64,000 nucleotides of DNA from Maea johnstoni (lineage: Eukaryota > Annelida > Polychaeta > Spionida > Magelonidae), in assembly GCA_963942565.1 (NCBI GenBank), contig OZ012691.1, forward strand, positions 16,827,108-16,891,107, read 5' to 3'. The translations under genes and the position numbers were made by a program. The number at the start of each line of letters is the position of its first letter. Positions within the stretch are counted from its first letter, which is position 1. Positions 10,700 to 21,993 of this stretch are shown here, in pieces. A model generated the notes under the pieces. The model ran no database searches and was not told where the DNA came from. It saw nothing but the letters and a program-made list of their open reading frames with translations.

Positions 10700-12775
10700 A
10701 GGGGACTCTCTGTGTCTCTCAAGATCCAGGGGCCAGGGGTCTATGTTTGTCTCTCTAGATCCAGGGGCCTGGAGTCTATGTGTGTCTCTCTAGATCCAGG
10801 GGCCTGGAGTATGTGTGTGTCTTTATAGATCCGGGGGCCTGGAGTCTGTAGGTGTCTCTCTAGATCCAGGGCCTGGCGTATGTGGGTGTCTCTCTAGATC
10901 CAGGGGCCTGGAGTCTGTGGGTGTCTCTCTAGATCCAGGGGCCTGGAGTCTGTGGGTGTCTCTCTAGATTCAGGGACCTGCAGTCTGTAGGTGTCTCTCT
11001 AGATTCAGGGGCCTGGAGTCTATGTGTGTCTCTCTAGATCCAGGGGCCTGGAGTATGTGGGTGTCTCTTTAGATCCAGGGGCCTGGAGTCTGTGGGTGTC
11101 TCTCTAGATCCAGGGGCCTGGAGTATGTGGGTGTCTCTCTAGATCCAGGGGCCTGGAGTCTGTGGGTGTCTCTCTAGATCCAGGGGCCTGGAGTATGTGG
11201 GTGTCTCTCTAGATCCAGGGGCCTGGAGTATGTGGGTGTCTCTTTAGATCCAGGGGCCTGGAGTCTGTGGGTGTCTCTCTAGATCCAGGGGCCTGGAGTA
11301 TGTGGGTGTCTCTCTAGATCCAGGGGCCTGGAGTCTGTGGGTGTCTCTCTAGATCCAGGGGCCTGGAGTATGTGGGTGTCTCTCTAGATCCAGGGGCCTG
11401 GAGTATGTGGGTGTCTCTTTAGATCCAGGGGCCTGGAGTCTGTAGGTGTCTCTCTAGATCCAGGGGCCTGGAGTATGTGGGTGTCTCTCTAGATCCAGGG
11501 GCCTGGAGTATGTGGGTGTCTCTCTAGATTCAGGGGCCTGGAGTCTGTGGGTGTCTCTCTAGATCCAGGGGCCTGGAGTATGTGGGTGTCTCTCTAGATC
11601 CAGGGGCCTGGAGTCTGTGGGTGTCTCTCTAGATCCAGGGGCCTGGAGTATGTGGGTGTCTCTCTAGATCCAGGGGCCTGGAGTATGTGGGTGTCTCTCT
11701 AGATCCAGGGGCCTGGAGTCTGTAGGTGTCTCTCTAGATCCAGGGGCCTGGAGTCTGTGGGTGTCTCTCTAGATTCAGGGGCCTGGAGTATGTGGGTGTC
11801 TCTCTAGATCCAGGGGCCTGGAGTCTGTAGGTGTCTCTCTAGATCCAGGGGCCTGGAGTCTGTGGGTGTCTCTCTAGATCCAGGGGCCTGGAGTCTGTGG
11901 GTGTCTCTCTAGATTCAGGGACCTGGAGTCTGTAGGTGTCTCTCTAGATTCAGGGGCCTGGAGTATGTGGGTGTCTCTTTAGATCCAGGGGCCTGGAGTC
12001 TGTAGGTGTCTCTCTAGATCCAGGGGCCTGGAGTCTGTGGGTGTCTCTCTAGATTCAGGGACCTGGAGTCTGTAGGTGTCTCTCTAGATTCAGGGGCCTG
12101 GAGTATGTGGGTGTCTCTCTAGATCCAGGGGCCTGGAGTATGTGGGTGTCTCTCTAGATCCAGGGGCCTGGAGTCTGTGGGTGTCTCTCTAGATCCAGGG
12201 CCTGGAGTCTGTGGGTGTCTCTCTAGATCCAGGTGCCTGAAGTCTGTGGTTGTCTCTCTAGATCCAGGGGCCTGGAGTCTATGTTTGTCTCTCTAGATCC
12301 AGGGGCCTGGAGTATGTGGGTGTCTCTCTAGATCCAGGGCCTGGAGTCTGTGGGTGTCTCTCTAGATCCAGGGGCCTGAAGTCTGTGAGTGTCTCTCTAG
12401 ATCCAGGGCCTGAAGTCTGTGGGTGTCTCTCTAGATCCAGGGCCTGAACTATGTGGGTGTCTCTCTAGATCCAGGGGCTGGAGTCTGTGGGTGTCTCTCT
12501 AGATCCAGGGGCCTGGAGTCTGTGGGTGTCTCTCTAGATCCAGGGCCTGAAGTCTGTGGGTGTCTCTCGATCCAGGGCCTGGAGTCTGTGGGTGTCTCTC
12601 TAGATCCAGGGACCTGGAGTCTGTGGGTGTCTCTCTAGATCCAGGGGCCTGAAGTCTGTGGGTGTCTCTCTAGATCCATGGGCCTGAAGTCTGTGGGTGT
12701 CTCTCTAGATCCAGGGCCTGGAGTCTGTGGGTGTCTCTCTAGATCCAGGGGCCTGGGGTCTGCCGCTGTCTCTAC
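10700..12775. repeat. 35-bp minisatellite, about 58 copies
   Basis: A unit with core 'tctctctagatccaggggcc' recurs every 35 bp (for example at 11106 and 11141). Copies come in two main forms, 'gagtatgtggg' and 'gagtctgtggg', which often alternate in the central part, suggesting 70-bp higher-order units. Edges are more variable, with one-base losses such as 'cagggcctg'. The period is not a multiple of three and frames through it close, so it is not coding. Confidence 0.97.
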
Positions 12776-13066
12776 TGGCCTAGAGGGTCTAGGGATATGT
12801 TTGCCTCTATTGGGACAGGGTGTCTAGGGCTCTACCTGTGTCTCTATGGACCTATATGGTCTAGGGGTAGGTTTGTCTCTATCGGGACAGGGGGTAAAGA
12901 GGTCAACCTGTGTCGCTATGGACCCAGAGAGAGAAAGAGAGAATACGATAATTTTTGTAATTGACACTTAGGGATAGAAAATGAAGACGACTAGGAATTT
13001 CATTTCGGTGTTTCAACAGCTTTTAAAAAAGACCTTTCTTTCTTTTTTTTCCTTTTTTTATTTAAG

Positions 13067-13130
13067 GTCTAAATCAAGGTAAATTGTAGTCAAGGTCCAC
13101 ATCACCATTTCTCAGTCCACATCACCATTT
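13067..13130. repeat. short direct duplication
   Basis: 'gtccacatcaccatttctca' occurs twice in tandem. It lies in otherwise featureless sequence between the minisatellite and the SINE. Confidence 0.7.
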
Positions 13131-13550
13131 CTCACGCGACCCTAAAATATTCACTCCTTGTAGCCGTGTTTATCCTTTAAACCAGAGTAATGCTCCAGAG
13201 AGCATGGAACATAACAATGACAAACATCTGAGCACTCAACATAACATCCCTAAGTCAGTAAGGTTGGTGCACTGAGTCAATGTCAGGCAAACTGTGTTGA
13301 CCGAATACACGCCAAGACGCGATCATTTGACAGATTTTCGCGGATTCTCTGAAAACTCTTATTACTAACCAACAAATCTATTCGCACCTCATGAATTAAA
13401 CAGTGAGTTTTTACAGAGAATAGATATGAACAAAATATATTTATCCTAGAATAATACAAATACTACTGAAATTTACATCGACTCTTGATTATATATGGAT
13501 AAGGTCTGAATCACGTCGGCAAACCAAGGAAACAATACACCCAATGTCCG

Positions 13551-13770
13551 CCAGCCTCTGGTACATAGGGCTAAGGCATTGCCAATGACTGATAGCTGTC
13601 TCTCACCACTGTCCATGTTCGAATCCGCGCCGGGGCAAGTGAAAAGTTGCCAGTGACTTGGGGTTAGGCGGTGGTTTTGCTGGGTATCCCGATTTCCTCC
13701 ACCACTCACATCTAAGTCACAATTTACCCGCAATAAGGCAGAAAAAGTGACGAAAAACGAAATACCAAAT
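13551..13770 (+). repeat. tRNA-derived SINE, near-complete copy
   Basis: The tRNA-like head carries 'gggctaaggc' (A-box region) and 'gttcgaatccg' (B box). It is followed by 'gttaggcggtggttttgc' and 'ccgatttcctccacc', then a tail with 'aagtgacgaaaaacg'. This body recurs at 16690-16845 and, inverted, elsewhere. The 'ccgggtactccggtttcctcc'-like segment is reminiscent of a conserved SINE domain reported from many marine invertebrates; that link is from memory. Confidence 0.8.
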
Positions 13771-13794
13771 CCCTCTGGTACACGAATTCATACT

Positions 13795-14285
13795 GATGAC
13801 GTTAATCATTAAATTCTGAAAATCAACATTTCACCAAAGTAGTGTCAATTACAAATATTGGTTTTAAATTTGCAAGATTAATGTTTAAATATACTACCAA
13901 TTTCTCCGAATGACGTAAATCATCAAACTTAGCAAAAAACATTTTGACGAAGTAGTCTCAATTACAAATGTGGGTTTTAAATTGGCAAGATTAACGTTTA
14001 ACAATGCTACCAATTAATGTTGAACATATCATTTGCAAACGTTGTTAAGGGAATAGCAGGCATAACCTTATTATTTCAAACAATAGAAAAAAGTATTACA
14101 TGCGTCACCTAAGTAATTGGAGTCGTACGTGCACCCAAAGCCTTAAACATTCAGATAAACGCAAAGAAGATAACGCTTGATGTTGATTGATTAGTTGCAA
14201 ATGTTGTTAAGGGAATGGCTGAAATAACCTTATCATTTCAACGAATAAGATGAAATAACACATGCGTCGCTCAAGTATGGGGTCG
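13795..14285 (+). repeat. two nested tandem duplications
   Basis: A ~105-bp block containing 'tcaattacaaat' and 'ttttaaatt' occurs at about 13840 and 13945. A ~170-bp block containing 'gttgttaagggaat' and 'acatgcgtc' occurs at about 14037 and 14205. Non-coding. Confidence 0.65.
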
Positions 14286-14289
14286 TAGA

Positions 14290-14574
14290 TAGGGATGCAT
14301 ACCTCTAAGAACGAAACGGTTCGGTACCGGCATCGGTAGCAATGAAACCGTACGGTATTGTAATGGTATAGTAAACGGTACTTTTTGCCTTATTACATGA
14401 TAAATTGTGTTGTGAATGTTAAGGATCCTGGACAATCCCTAATAAATAATTAATCCACTGTGGATAGTATCGTTAAGAGTCGCTTTAAGGTATGGAACGG
14501 TACGATACGGTACTTTTTATAACGATACCGGTATCAGTACTGGTACTGGTACCTCTTAACGGAATCGAACCCTA
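14290..14574. mobile_element. hAT-like MITE rich in 'ggtac', copy 1
   Basis: The 285-bp element runs TAGGGATGCATACC to CGAACCCTA, with inverted ends. Flanks GTCGTAGA (14282-14289) and GTCCTAGA (14575-14582) match at 7 of 8 bases, as expected for an aged 8-bp hAT target duplication. The interior has repeated 'cggtacggtac'-like phrases. Copy 2 is at 61163-61443. Confidence 0.75.
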
Positions 14575-14659
14575 GTCCTAGATAGACATAAAAAACTTAA
14601 AGATTCAGCTACGTCATCCATCAGGTGCCAACGGATACTGCTGAGAGTGGCTTGGAGAA

Positions 14660-14882
14660 TTAAACCCTTCTGATGATGTGGTTAATTTCATCCGATGCAC
14701 AAAAAAGCAAAAGATTATGAAAATCACCCAAACCCTGTCATGTTGGTATTCATTGGAAAGCTCTCGTTGAGTACTATCAGATTAGTACCCATTTGTCCAG
14801 GTTTCAATAATTTATCAGGATTTCTGCATCATTTTGTATTGGCCACAAAGTAAGTAGCCACCAGTAGCATTATAAGGGTAAT
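14660..14882 (+). mobile_element. piggyBac-like MITE
   Basis: Left end TTAA-ACCCTTC, right end AAGGG-TAA. Internal family phrases 'accctgtcatgttggtattc' and 'attttgtattggcca' are clear. Ends are slightly eroded. Confidence 0.75.
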
Positions 14883-15150
14883 GGCTGAGCAGGGATGGCC
14901 ACTACGCCCACTAACACTCTAGCCCTTCCAGCTGTTTTATCACGTCGTCCCAATATTGGCAAGCATTAAAACCTTATGGGAAAGAAGCATTCCCTGGAGA
15001 CTACAAGAGATGAATTCTAAATGATCTGTTTTACCGTTTCAGGGCATGGTAATCCCAATTCCTCCGCCGGCCATCCCTGTTAATCCGTCTCGTGCGATCC
15101 CAGAGCGACAATTCTGGTGACAACTGCATTAGGGCGCGCGCGGGGGTGGT

Positions 15151-15158
15151 GTATAAAG
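15151..15158 (+). promoter_or_regulatory. possible TATA box in GC-rich stretch
   Basis: 'gtataaaggc' follows a 'gcgcgcgcggggg' stretch in a locally GC-rich region (about 14930-15560). It would place a start site near 15181, about 80 bases before the ATG of the candidate exon below. Unproven. Confidence 0.3.
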
Positions 15159-15259
15159 GCATAAGTGATGCTTGTGATCATCGTTCCTCCCACACATACT
15201 CCCGCCCACTCGCAATATACGCTCCAACATGCTTTAAGTGACACCACTTGATTGCGGCA

Positions 15260-15438
15260 ATGCCTAACGGTAACCGCATCGCCGCGCCGGCTGCTGCAAT
15301 AAAACTTAGCGCCTATGAAAATTGCACTTACCGCAAAGCGTGGTTAGTGGTCGCCGGAGTTTTTGCTGATGGTTGTTTTATTAGTAGTAGGGTTAGGACC
15401 CATGAATTCCCTCCTGTTTGGCGGAGCACTGGAGGGAC
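15260..15438 (+). CDS. candidate first coding exon, unrecognised
   Basis: The ATG at 15260 sits in a fair context (gcggcaATGcc) and opens MPNGNRIAAPAAAIKLSAYE, continuing through a hydrophobic stretch (AWLVVAGVFADGC) to a possible donor at 15439 (ACTT/GTGAGT). The TATA-like site upstream and the GC-rich setting favour a promoter plus first exon. No following exon was recognised in the tandem-repeat region downstream, and another frame is also open across 15363-15554, which weakens the call. Function unknown. Confidence 0.25.
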
Positions 15439-15559
15439 TTGTGAGTAGCGTGGCTGGCCGGTACTGTAGCACGCGTGCAGCCCTCGCTCGCTCGGTGACT
15501 AGCTGGCTGCGGAAAGCTGGAGTGCGCGTGCAGCAAGACCTAGATAACCCGTGACTGGC

Positions 15560-16252
15560 CACAGCTTTGAGTACTCGCTACGCAGACTGGCTCTAACTGA
15601 CTGAGCCAAGATTACTAGAAACACTTACTGCTCGAGAGAGACGGCGAACTGAGGTAGAAACGCCACAGTCTAGCTCCCAACACAAGGAGAACTAAGAAGA
15701 AAAGTACGTCGCCTGCCACTTATTTCACACGCAGCGTGACGTCACAAGCATAACAGACGACTTTATCCATTCTGCTCGAAAGAACGGCAGCAATGCACTG
15801 ATTCCAGCTTTGTGAAATTAAATGCAAGGTACATATAGCAATTTCCACTGCAATGGTGCTCGCAGCGATTTATCTTAAAAACTTTCGGACAAAATGCACC
15901 CCGAGTGTGTTTAACATTCGGCAGCTAAGGGGTTAATATGTTATGGGTTGCTAACATAACAGGTGCGCTGTTATTGTTTAAACAGAAACAAAACAAAATC
16001 AATTGCTAGGTACTTGCACAGATTGAATGTTTCCCGGCGTTTATTTACAAAGATTAGTGCACTCCCGCGAGAAGTCGATGGCACAGTAATGAAGGTTCGT
16101 CTGGTTCTCGCAAAACCGGTCACGTGACTCTGGCGGATCGGAGCAGATGAACGAATCGAATTGAATGCACATCGGCCAGTCATCAAATATTCTTTTATCC
16201 CAGTTTTCGGTTTGAGGTCGAACTTGCACGTTGAAGCCTTAGGGAACCCTCA

Positions 16253-16253
<1 letters not shown>
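15560..16253. other. unassigned sequence
   Basis: No coding exon or repeat family was recognised. Two overlapping minus-strand frames near 15971-16229 are open but have no family features. Confidence 0.35.

Positions 16254-16282
<29 letters not shown>
16254..16282. repeat. poly-G tract
   Basis: An uninterrupted run of G; its length is probably unreliable in the assembly. Confidence 0.95.
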
Positions 16283-16284
<2 letters not shown>

Positions 16285-16689
16285 ACGCCCTCATGTCATT
16301 TCTTTAGGGTCTTAGATCCCATGAGGAATTGACCCTTTTTTATCTCAACTGCACACTTGGTCTGCCATACTTAGAAATAAATCATTAAATAGAGTACTAT
16401 TTTAAAGTTTTTCAGTTGTTCACCCAATAGTTGTTCACCTGCGATAGGAGCAACGACTACCAATCGAATATTTCTCAAAACATTGCTTTACAATCAAGAT
16501 ATTTCCATGTATATCGATTGTGTTTACACTTAGAATTTGGATACGTTTCATATTACCGGCCCAATGAATCTAAGAGCGACCTTAAATCTATCACGAACAA
16601 TAACATGAAATCGCGATCCATATATATGTTTGTCATCGAGGTGTATGGGTGATGAAATGCGGCCTCAGATAAATAGTATTGGTGTACAA

Positions 16690-16845
16690 TAAAGCCGATC
16701 CGGGGAATCTGAAAAAGTTACCAATGGCCTTGGTTAGGCGGTGGTTTTCGCCGGGTACTCCGGTTTCTTCCATCAGTTACAACTGGCTAGTTGTGACTGC
16801 AGTATGGCAGAATAAGTGACGAAAAATCGAAATTCCAAATTCCAT
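16690..16845 (+). repeat. SINE body and tail, head missing
   Basis: Contains 'ggttaggcggtggttttcgc', 'cgggtactccggtttcttcc' and 'aagtgacgaaaaatcg', matching the body of the SINE at 13551. The tRNA-like head is absent. Confidence 0.75.
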
Positions 16846-16997
16846 ACAATAAAGTACACAAAGAGTTTTGTAAATTCAAAACGCCACTCTTAGAAAATGA
16901 AAGTTATATTTGTACCAATCACACGAGTTGCGATAAAAAATCTCCCTTCTAACATTGAGTCTTATTCTAAATTGTAAAAGCAAGTCCCACCTTAATT

Positions 16998-17192
16998 TGT
17001 TTAGAATGGCGTCAGTCATTCTGGGGCATTTTGGACCTCTAACTGCACTTACCACATCATGCCCACTCACACTTTTTTCCTCTTTATACTGCGCGCATTA
17101 CGTCCTCTTGGCAATGCACGTGCAGTTTCCCGCCGTCTCCTTGCAGCTAGCACGAGGCGGGCAGGTCTCTCGGTCTACTCAGGCTGAAATTT
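16998..17192 (+). repeat. 195-bp exact repeat X, copy 1
   Basis: Begins 'tgtttagaatggcgtcagtc' and ends 'actcaggctgaaattt'. Identical over 195 bp to 22215-22409. It has a TATA-like 'ctttatactgcg' and a GC-rich 3' half, so it could be an element promoter or long-terminal-repeat piece, but no diagnostic ends were found. The shared 64-codon open frame is a by-product of identity. Confidence 0.9.
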
Positions 17193-17358
17193 ACAAAATG
17201 CATAGGTTCTCTGAAACAAACTGCCTTTCACTGTAACGCAGGAACTACATTGTGTGCTCTACCAGTAGAGGAAACCACAGTAAGGATAACTAGAATATGT
17301 TATCAGCAACGTTGACGATCGGGCAAGACACGGCGCTAAACTTGATCGTGATCTGGTG

Positions 17359-17375
17359 ATGGCGGCCATTTTCAG
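17359..17375. promoter_or_regulatory. possible YY1-type motif
   Basis: 'atggcggccattttcag' contains the GCGGCCATTTT core known for YY1. No start site or exon is visible nearby, so this is a sequence match only. Confidence 0.15.
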
Positions 17376-17639
17376 CCCACTACAATATATTCCTCAAGTC
17401 AGGACAGAATTTACTACAGATTTAGGGAGAGCGGACACTGCCTCGCTTGGCTTAAGGTGGCGATGTAGAGAGGTTTTAACAGACACCCAAGGATAGGTGT
17501 TGCCTATGTCGGCAACATGCAGAAAGGAGAGAGACCAAGAAAAAATGTTGATTGAATCATTTCATTTCGTCGTGGCTTCAGTGGTTGCACATAGTTTGTT
17601 GACTGTCCTTGGCCAGCACAGTGAGTGTTTGGTGGTGAA

Positions 17640-18845
17640 CACTTCTTCCTCAGACTCGCAGGTACTATTGTGATGGGTGCAGGCAATCAAATGCCCCCTC
17701 GGGTGTATTCTTCAGCGACATTGTGATAATGGGTGCAGGAATGACTCCCCCCCCCCCAGGTGTATTCGTCAGTGACACTTGTGATGGGTGCAGGGAATCA
17801 ACTGCTCCCGGGTGTATTCTTTGGCGACATTGCGATGATGGGTGTATTTGTCAGTGACACTTGTGATGGGTGCAGGAAATCAACTGCTCCTGGGTGTCTT
17901 TGTCAGCGACATTGTGATGATGGAATGACACCCCCCCCCCCCCCCCCCCCCCAGGTGTATTTGTCAGTGACACTGTTGCGATGGGTGCAGGGAACCAACT
18001 GCTCCCGGGTGTATTCTTTGGCGACATTGCGATGATGGGTGTATTTGTCATTGACACTTGTGATGGGTGCAGGAATCAACTCCTGGATGTATTCTTCAGC
18101 GACTTTGTGATGATGGGTGCAGGAACTACCCCCCCCCCCCCCCCCCCCCGGAGGTGTTTTCATCAGTGACACTGTTGTGATGGGTGCAAGAATCAACTGC
18201 TCCCAGGTGTATTTTTCGGCGACATTGCGGTGATGGGTGCAAGAAATCAACTGCCCCCCAAGGGTGTATTTATCAGTGACACTGTGATGATGGGTGCAAG
18301 AAATCAACTGCCCCCTCGGGTGTATTCTTTAGCAATATTGTGATGATGGGTGCAAGAAATTGACTACCCCCCACGGGTGTATTTATCAGTGACACTGTGA
18401 TGATGGGTGCTAGAGATCAACTTCCCCCCAGGTGTATTTATCAGTGACACTGTGATGATGGGTGCAAGAAATCAACTGCCCCCTCGGGTGTATTCTTTAG
18501 CAATATTGTGATGATGGGTGCAAGGAATTGACTACCCCCCACCGGTGTATTTATCAGTGACACTGTGATGATGGGTGCCAGAGATCAATTGCCCCTTCGG
18601 GTGTATTCTTTGGCAATATTGTGATGATGGGTACAAGAATTGACTGCCCCCCACAGGTGTATTTGTCAGTGACACTTGTGATGGGTGCAGAGAATTGACT
18701 GCCCCCGGGTGTATTCTTCGGCGACATTGTGATGATGGGTGCAAGAATTCAACTGCCCCCTCGCGGGCACTCGGGTGTTTTGTCAGTGACACTGTTGTGA
18801 TGGGTGCAAGAATCAACTGCTCTCGGGTGTATGCGTCAGTGACAA
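17640..18845. repeat. minisatellite of 'gatgggtgcagg' units, with C runs
   Basis: Units of about 55-62 bp contain 'gatgggtgcaagaaatcaac', then a C-rich stretch of variable length, 'gggtgtatt' and either 'tcagtgacactg' or 'ttcggcgacattg'. The last two alternate, giving a two-unit higher-order repeat. C runs up to about 20 bases occur at 17931 and 18129. The open frames through it are side effects of repetition. Confidence 0.9.
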
Positions 18846-19119
18846 TTTGAACAGATGACCATAGTCAGCCTACTTAATCATCAGCCAGCTGACCAGCTTC
18901 TCTTCAGCATGTAATTCTATATGACCATGGAATAATGCAACAGTATCTTGTGAATTCATGCTCTGGGTCAAACGGGTGTTGATTTACTGCTCAGTGTATG
19001 GCTTAACTTTGTTCGGGTGCCATGGTGTTTGAGTAACATAGTTTGGAATTTTGATTTTGCCGGTGCAGGATTGCACTTATGTATTTTGGGTGCAGTGCAC
19101 ACCTATCAAGTATTATGCC

Positions 19120-19975
19120 ATCCAATAGACATTTGCTTGTGCTGCTAAAAAAAATAATCTGTTATCTGATGTTAACAATGAAAACATATAGGAATTGAAG
19201 GTACATAGATGGTATTGTCGAAAGCCCGTGGACTATCACATCTGAAGTCCAATGTATTATTCATAGTTTGCATACATCTTTCACACATTACCATGTATTG
19301 GTGCAGTTTTGATGACATAATTCTCTGGTTAACATGCTGACTCTGGCATCAACTAGGCCAGTCTTTTGATTACATTTTTGCGTATATACATGACTCGACC
19401 CTAGACATTTGCTTGTGTTGCTAAAATGAATCTGATATCTGATGTTGACAATGAAAACATGTAGGAATTGAAGGTACTTAAATGTTATTGTCGAAAGACC
19501 CTGGACTATCAAACCTGAAGTCCAATGTAGTATTCATAGTTTGCATACATCTTTCACACATTACCATGTATTGGTGCAGTTTTGATGACATAATTATCTG
19601 GTTAACATGCTGACTCTGGCATCAACTAAGCCAGTCTTTTGATTACATTTTTGCGTATATACATGACTCGACCCTAGACATTTGCTTGTGTTGCTAAAAT
19701 GAATCTGATATCTGATGTTTACAATGAAAACATGTAGGAATTGAAGGTACTTAAATGTTATTGTCGAAAGACCCTGGACTATCAAATCTGAAGTCCAATG
19801 TATTATTCATAGTTTGCATACACCTTTCACACATTATCATGTATTGGTGCAGTTTTGATGACATAATTCTCTGGTTAACATGCTGACTCTGGCATCAACT
19901 AGGCCAGTCTTTTGATCACATCTTTGCGTATATACATGACTCGACCCTTCATTAGCACAGTGTTTCTGTTGACAT
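19120..19975. repeat. three ~273-bp tandem units
   Basis: The marker 'gtcgaaag' recurs at 19216, 19490 and 19763. Units share 'catgctgactctggcatcaa' and 'tacatgactcgaccct'. Near-identical open frames on the minus strand simply reflect the duplication. Confidence 0.92.
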
Positions 19976-20930
19976 GGTTCACGTTTTAACATGTATGACT
20001 CTTGACTCCAATGGGAGATTGGGAGTGACTCGGGTCTCCAGCGAGCTACCATTGAGAGGACCTTTTGAGATTCGCGGTCATGACTCAACCCTTCGTTAGC
20101 TCTGAGTTTTCATGATACATTTCACCTTTTGACATTATGGCTCTGGCCTCTAACAGGGGCGACTCAAGTTTCCAGCAGACCAGTGGTTTGATGTCACTTT
20201 TCACATGTTTACATTCATGAGTCTGACCTTTGTACATCACATTAACAACAGGTTTACCTCTGAGCATGCATGACTCTCGCCTCCAACAGGAGTGAATCAG
20301 AATTTTGACAGAATGGCAGACATCGACAGTTTCCATACATTGCACTCTTGTCTGACCTTTGTTAGCAGTGATTCGTTGACATATTTTATCTTATATGCAT
20401 GGCTCTGACATGCAATGTTAGCGACTTGCATCTCTAGCAGGTTACTCTGATGACACTTTCCACATATTTATAGTCCTGACTCTGGTCTTCTTAGCACAGA
20501 GTTTGGATAACATGTATTCGATGCTGCCATGCTGGACTCTTGCCTACATTCAAAGGGATCCAGGTCTATAGATGGTATTTCCATGAATCACACAGCATTT
20601 GGATGAAGCTTTTCACCAACTTTCATGCCTGACTCTGGATCGGGCTGGATTGAATGAGGTCCTTGACAGACAGGTTTTATTGGCACTTCTCAAGCATGAC
20701 TGATTTTCTTGCATTTTCCAATGCATACATTTTGACTCTGATAGCGCAGTGTTTTGGTGGCACCTTGGGACTCAGGCCTCCACCAGGCTAGTTGTCTTGT
20801 CAGGTAGCAGTTATCACATGCAGTGACTCTGGTCTACTTCAGGAAGTTGAAGTGTCAGGTATTGTTTCGGGAAGGAATTTGGAGTAGGATGGTTATGCCT
20901 TTATTGTTGGTTTTCCAATACAAATCTTGG
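19976..20930. repeat. eroded relatives of the 58-bp minisatellite
   Basis: Repeated but diverged phrases such as 'catgactctggcctcc', 'ttgacatgtttcac' and 'ccagcagg' occur at irregular 60-75-bp spacing. They merge into the regular 58-bp array downstream, so this looks like its older edge. Confidence 0.6.
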
Positions 20931-21965
20931 ATAAGATTGTGGCCTGTCAGCATGACTGTTGCAGCAGGCATGGTGTTTAACCACACCCTTCACATGTTTT
21001 TATTGTTGTTTCCATTACAAATCTTAGGTAAGATTGTGGTTTCCAGCAGGCATGGTGTTTAAACCACACCTTTACATGCTCCCACACACGACTCTGGACT
21101 CCAGCAGGCAAGGTGTTGGAACCACAGTTTTACATGCTTCCACGCATGACTCTGGTCTCTAGCAGACATTGTGTTTATACCACACCTTTACATGCTCTCA
21201 GGCAGGACTCAAGCCTCCAGCAGGCATGGTGTCTTAACCATGCCTTAACATGTTTTTTAATTTTTGCTCTCCAATACAACTTAGGTAAGATTGTAGCCTC
21301 CAGCAGGCATGGTGTTTAAACCACACCTTTACATGCTCCCACGCATGACTCTGGTCTCCAGAAGGCTTGGTGTTTAAACCACACCTTTACATGCTCCCAC
21401 GCATGACTCTGGCCTCCAGCAGGCTTGGTGTTTAAACCACACCTTTACATGCTCCCACGCATGACTCTGGCCTCCAGCAGGCTTGGTGTTTAAACCACAC
21501 CTTTACATGCTCCAACGCATGACTCTGGCCTCCAGCAGGCTTGGATTTTTACAACACCTTAACATGCTCCCATGCATGACTCTGGCCTTCAGCAGGCTTG
21601 GTGTTAAAACCACACCTTTACATGCTCCCACGCATGACTCTGGCCTCCAGCAGGCTTGGTGTGTATACAACACCTTAACATGCTCCCACCCATGACTCTG
21701 GCCTCCAGCAGGCATGGTGTTTAACCTCACCTTTACATGCTACCACGTATGACTCTGGCCTCCAGCAACTTGTTGTTTAAACCACACTTTTTTATGCTCT
21801 CTGGCACAACTCTGGCTCCAGGATGTATGAAGCTAACCCACACCTTTACATGCTATCAGGCATGATTCTGGCTTCCAGCAGGCTTGGTTTTGACGACTGC
21901 TTTACATTGCCACAGGCACGACTCTGGCTTCCAGCGGGCTTGGTGCTTAACCACACTTTACACTT
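20931..21965. repeat. 58-bp minisatellite
   Basis: The unit contains 'gactctggcctccagcaggc', then 'ttggtgtttaaaccacacct' and 'ttacatgctcccacgc'. Period 58 (for example 21363, 21421, 21479). The central copies 21330-21720 are almost identical and both flanks diverge. Two units are interrupted by a 'ttaggtaagattgt' segment (about 21020 and 21280). Confidence 0.92.
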
Positions 21966-21993
21966 TACATCTCACTCTAAACCCTATACTATC

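Noticed and set aside
16955-17236. Identical 64-residue reading frames at 16998 and 22215
   Set aside because: Sequence identity comes from an exact DNA duplication, so shared translation is not evidence for a protein.
17760-18816. Several overlapping open frames with Gly or Pro runs
   Set aside because: Minisatellite frames. The C runs shift frame between copies, so no protein is maintained.
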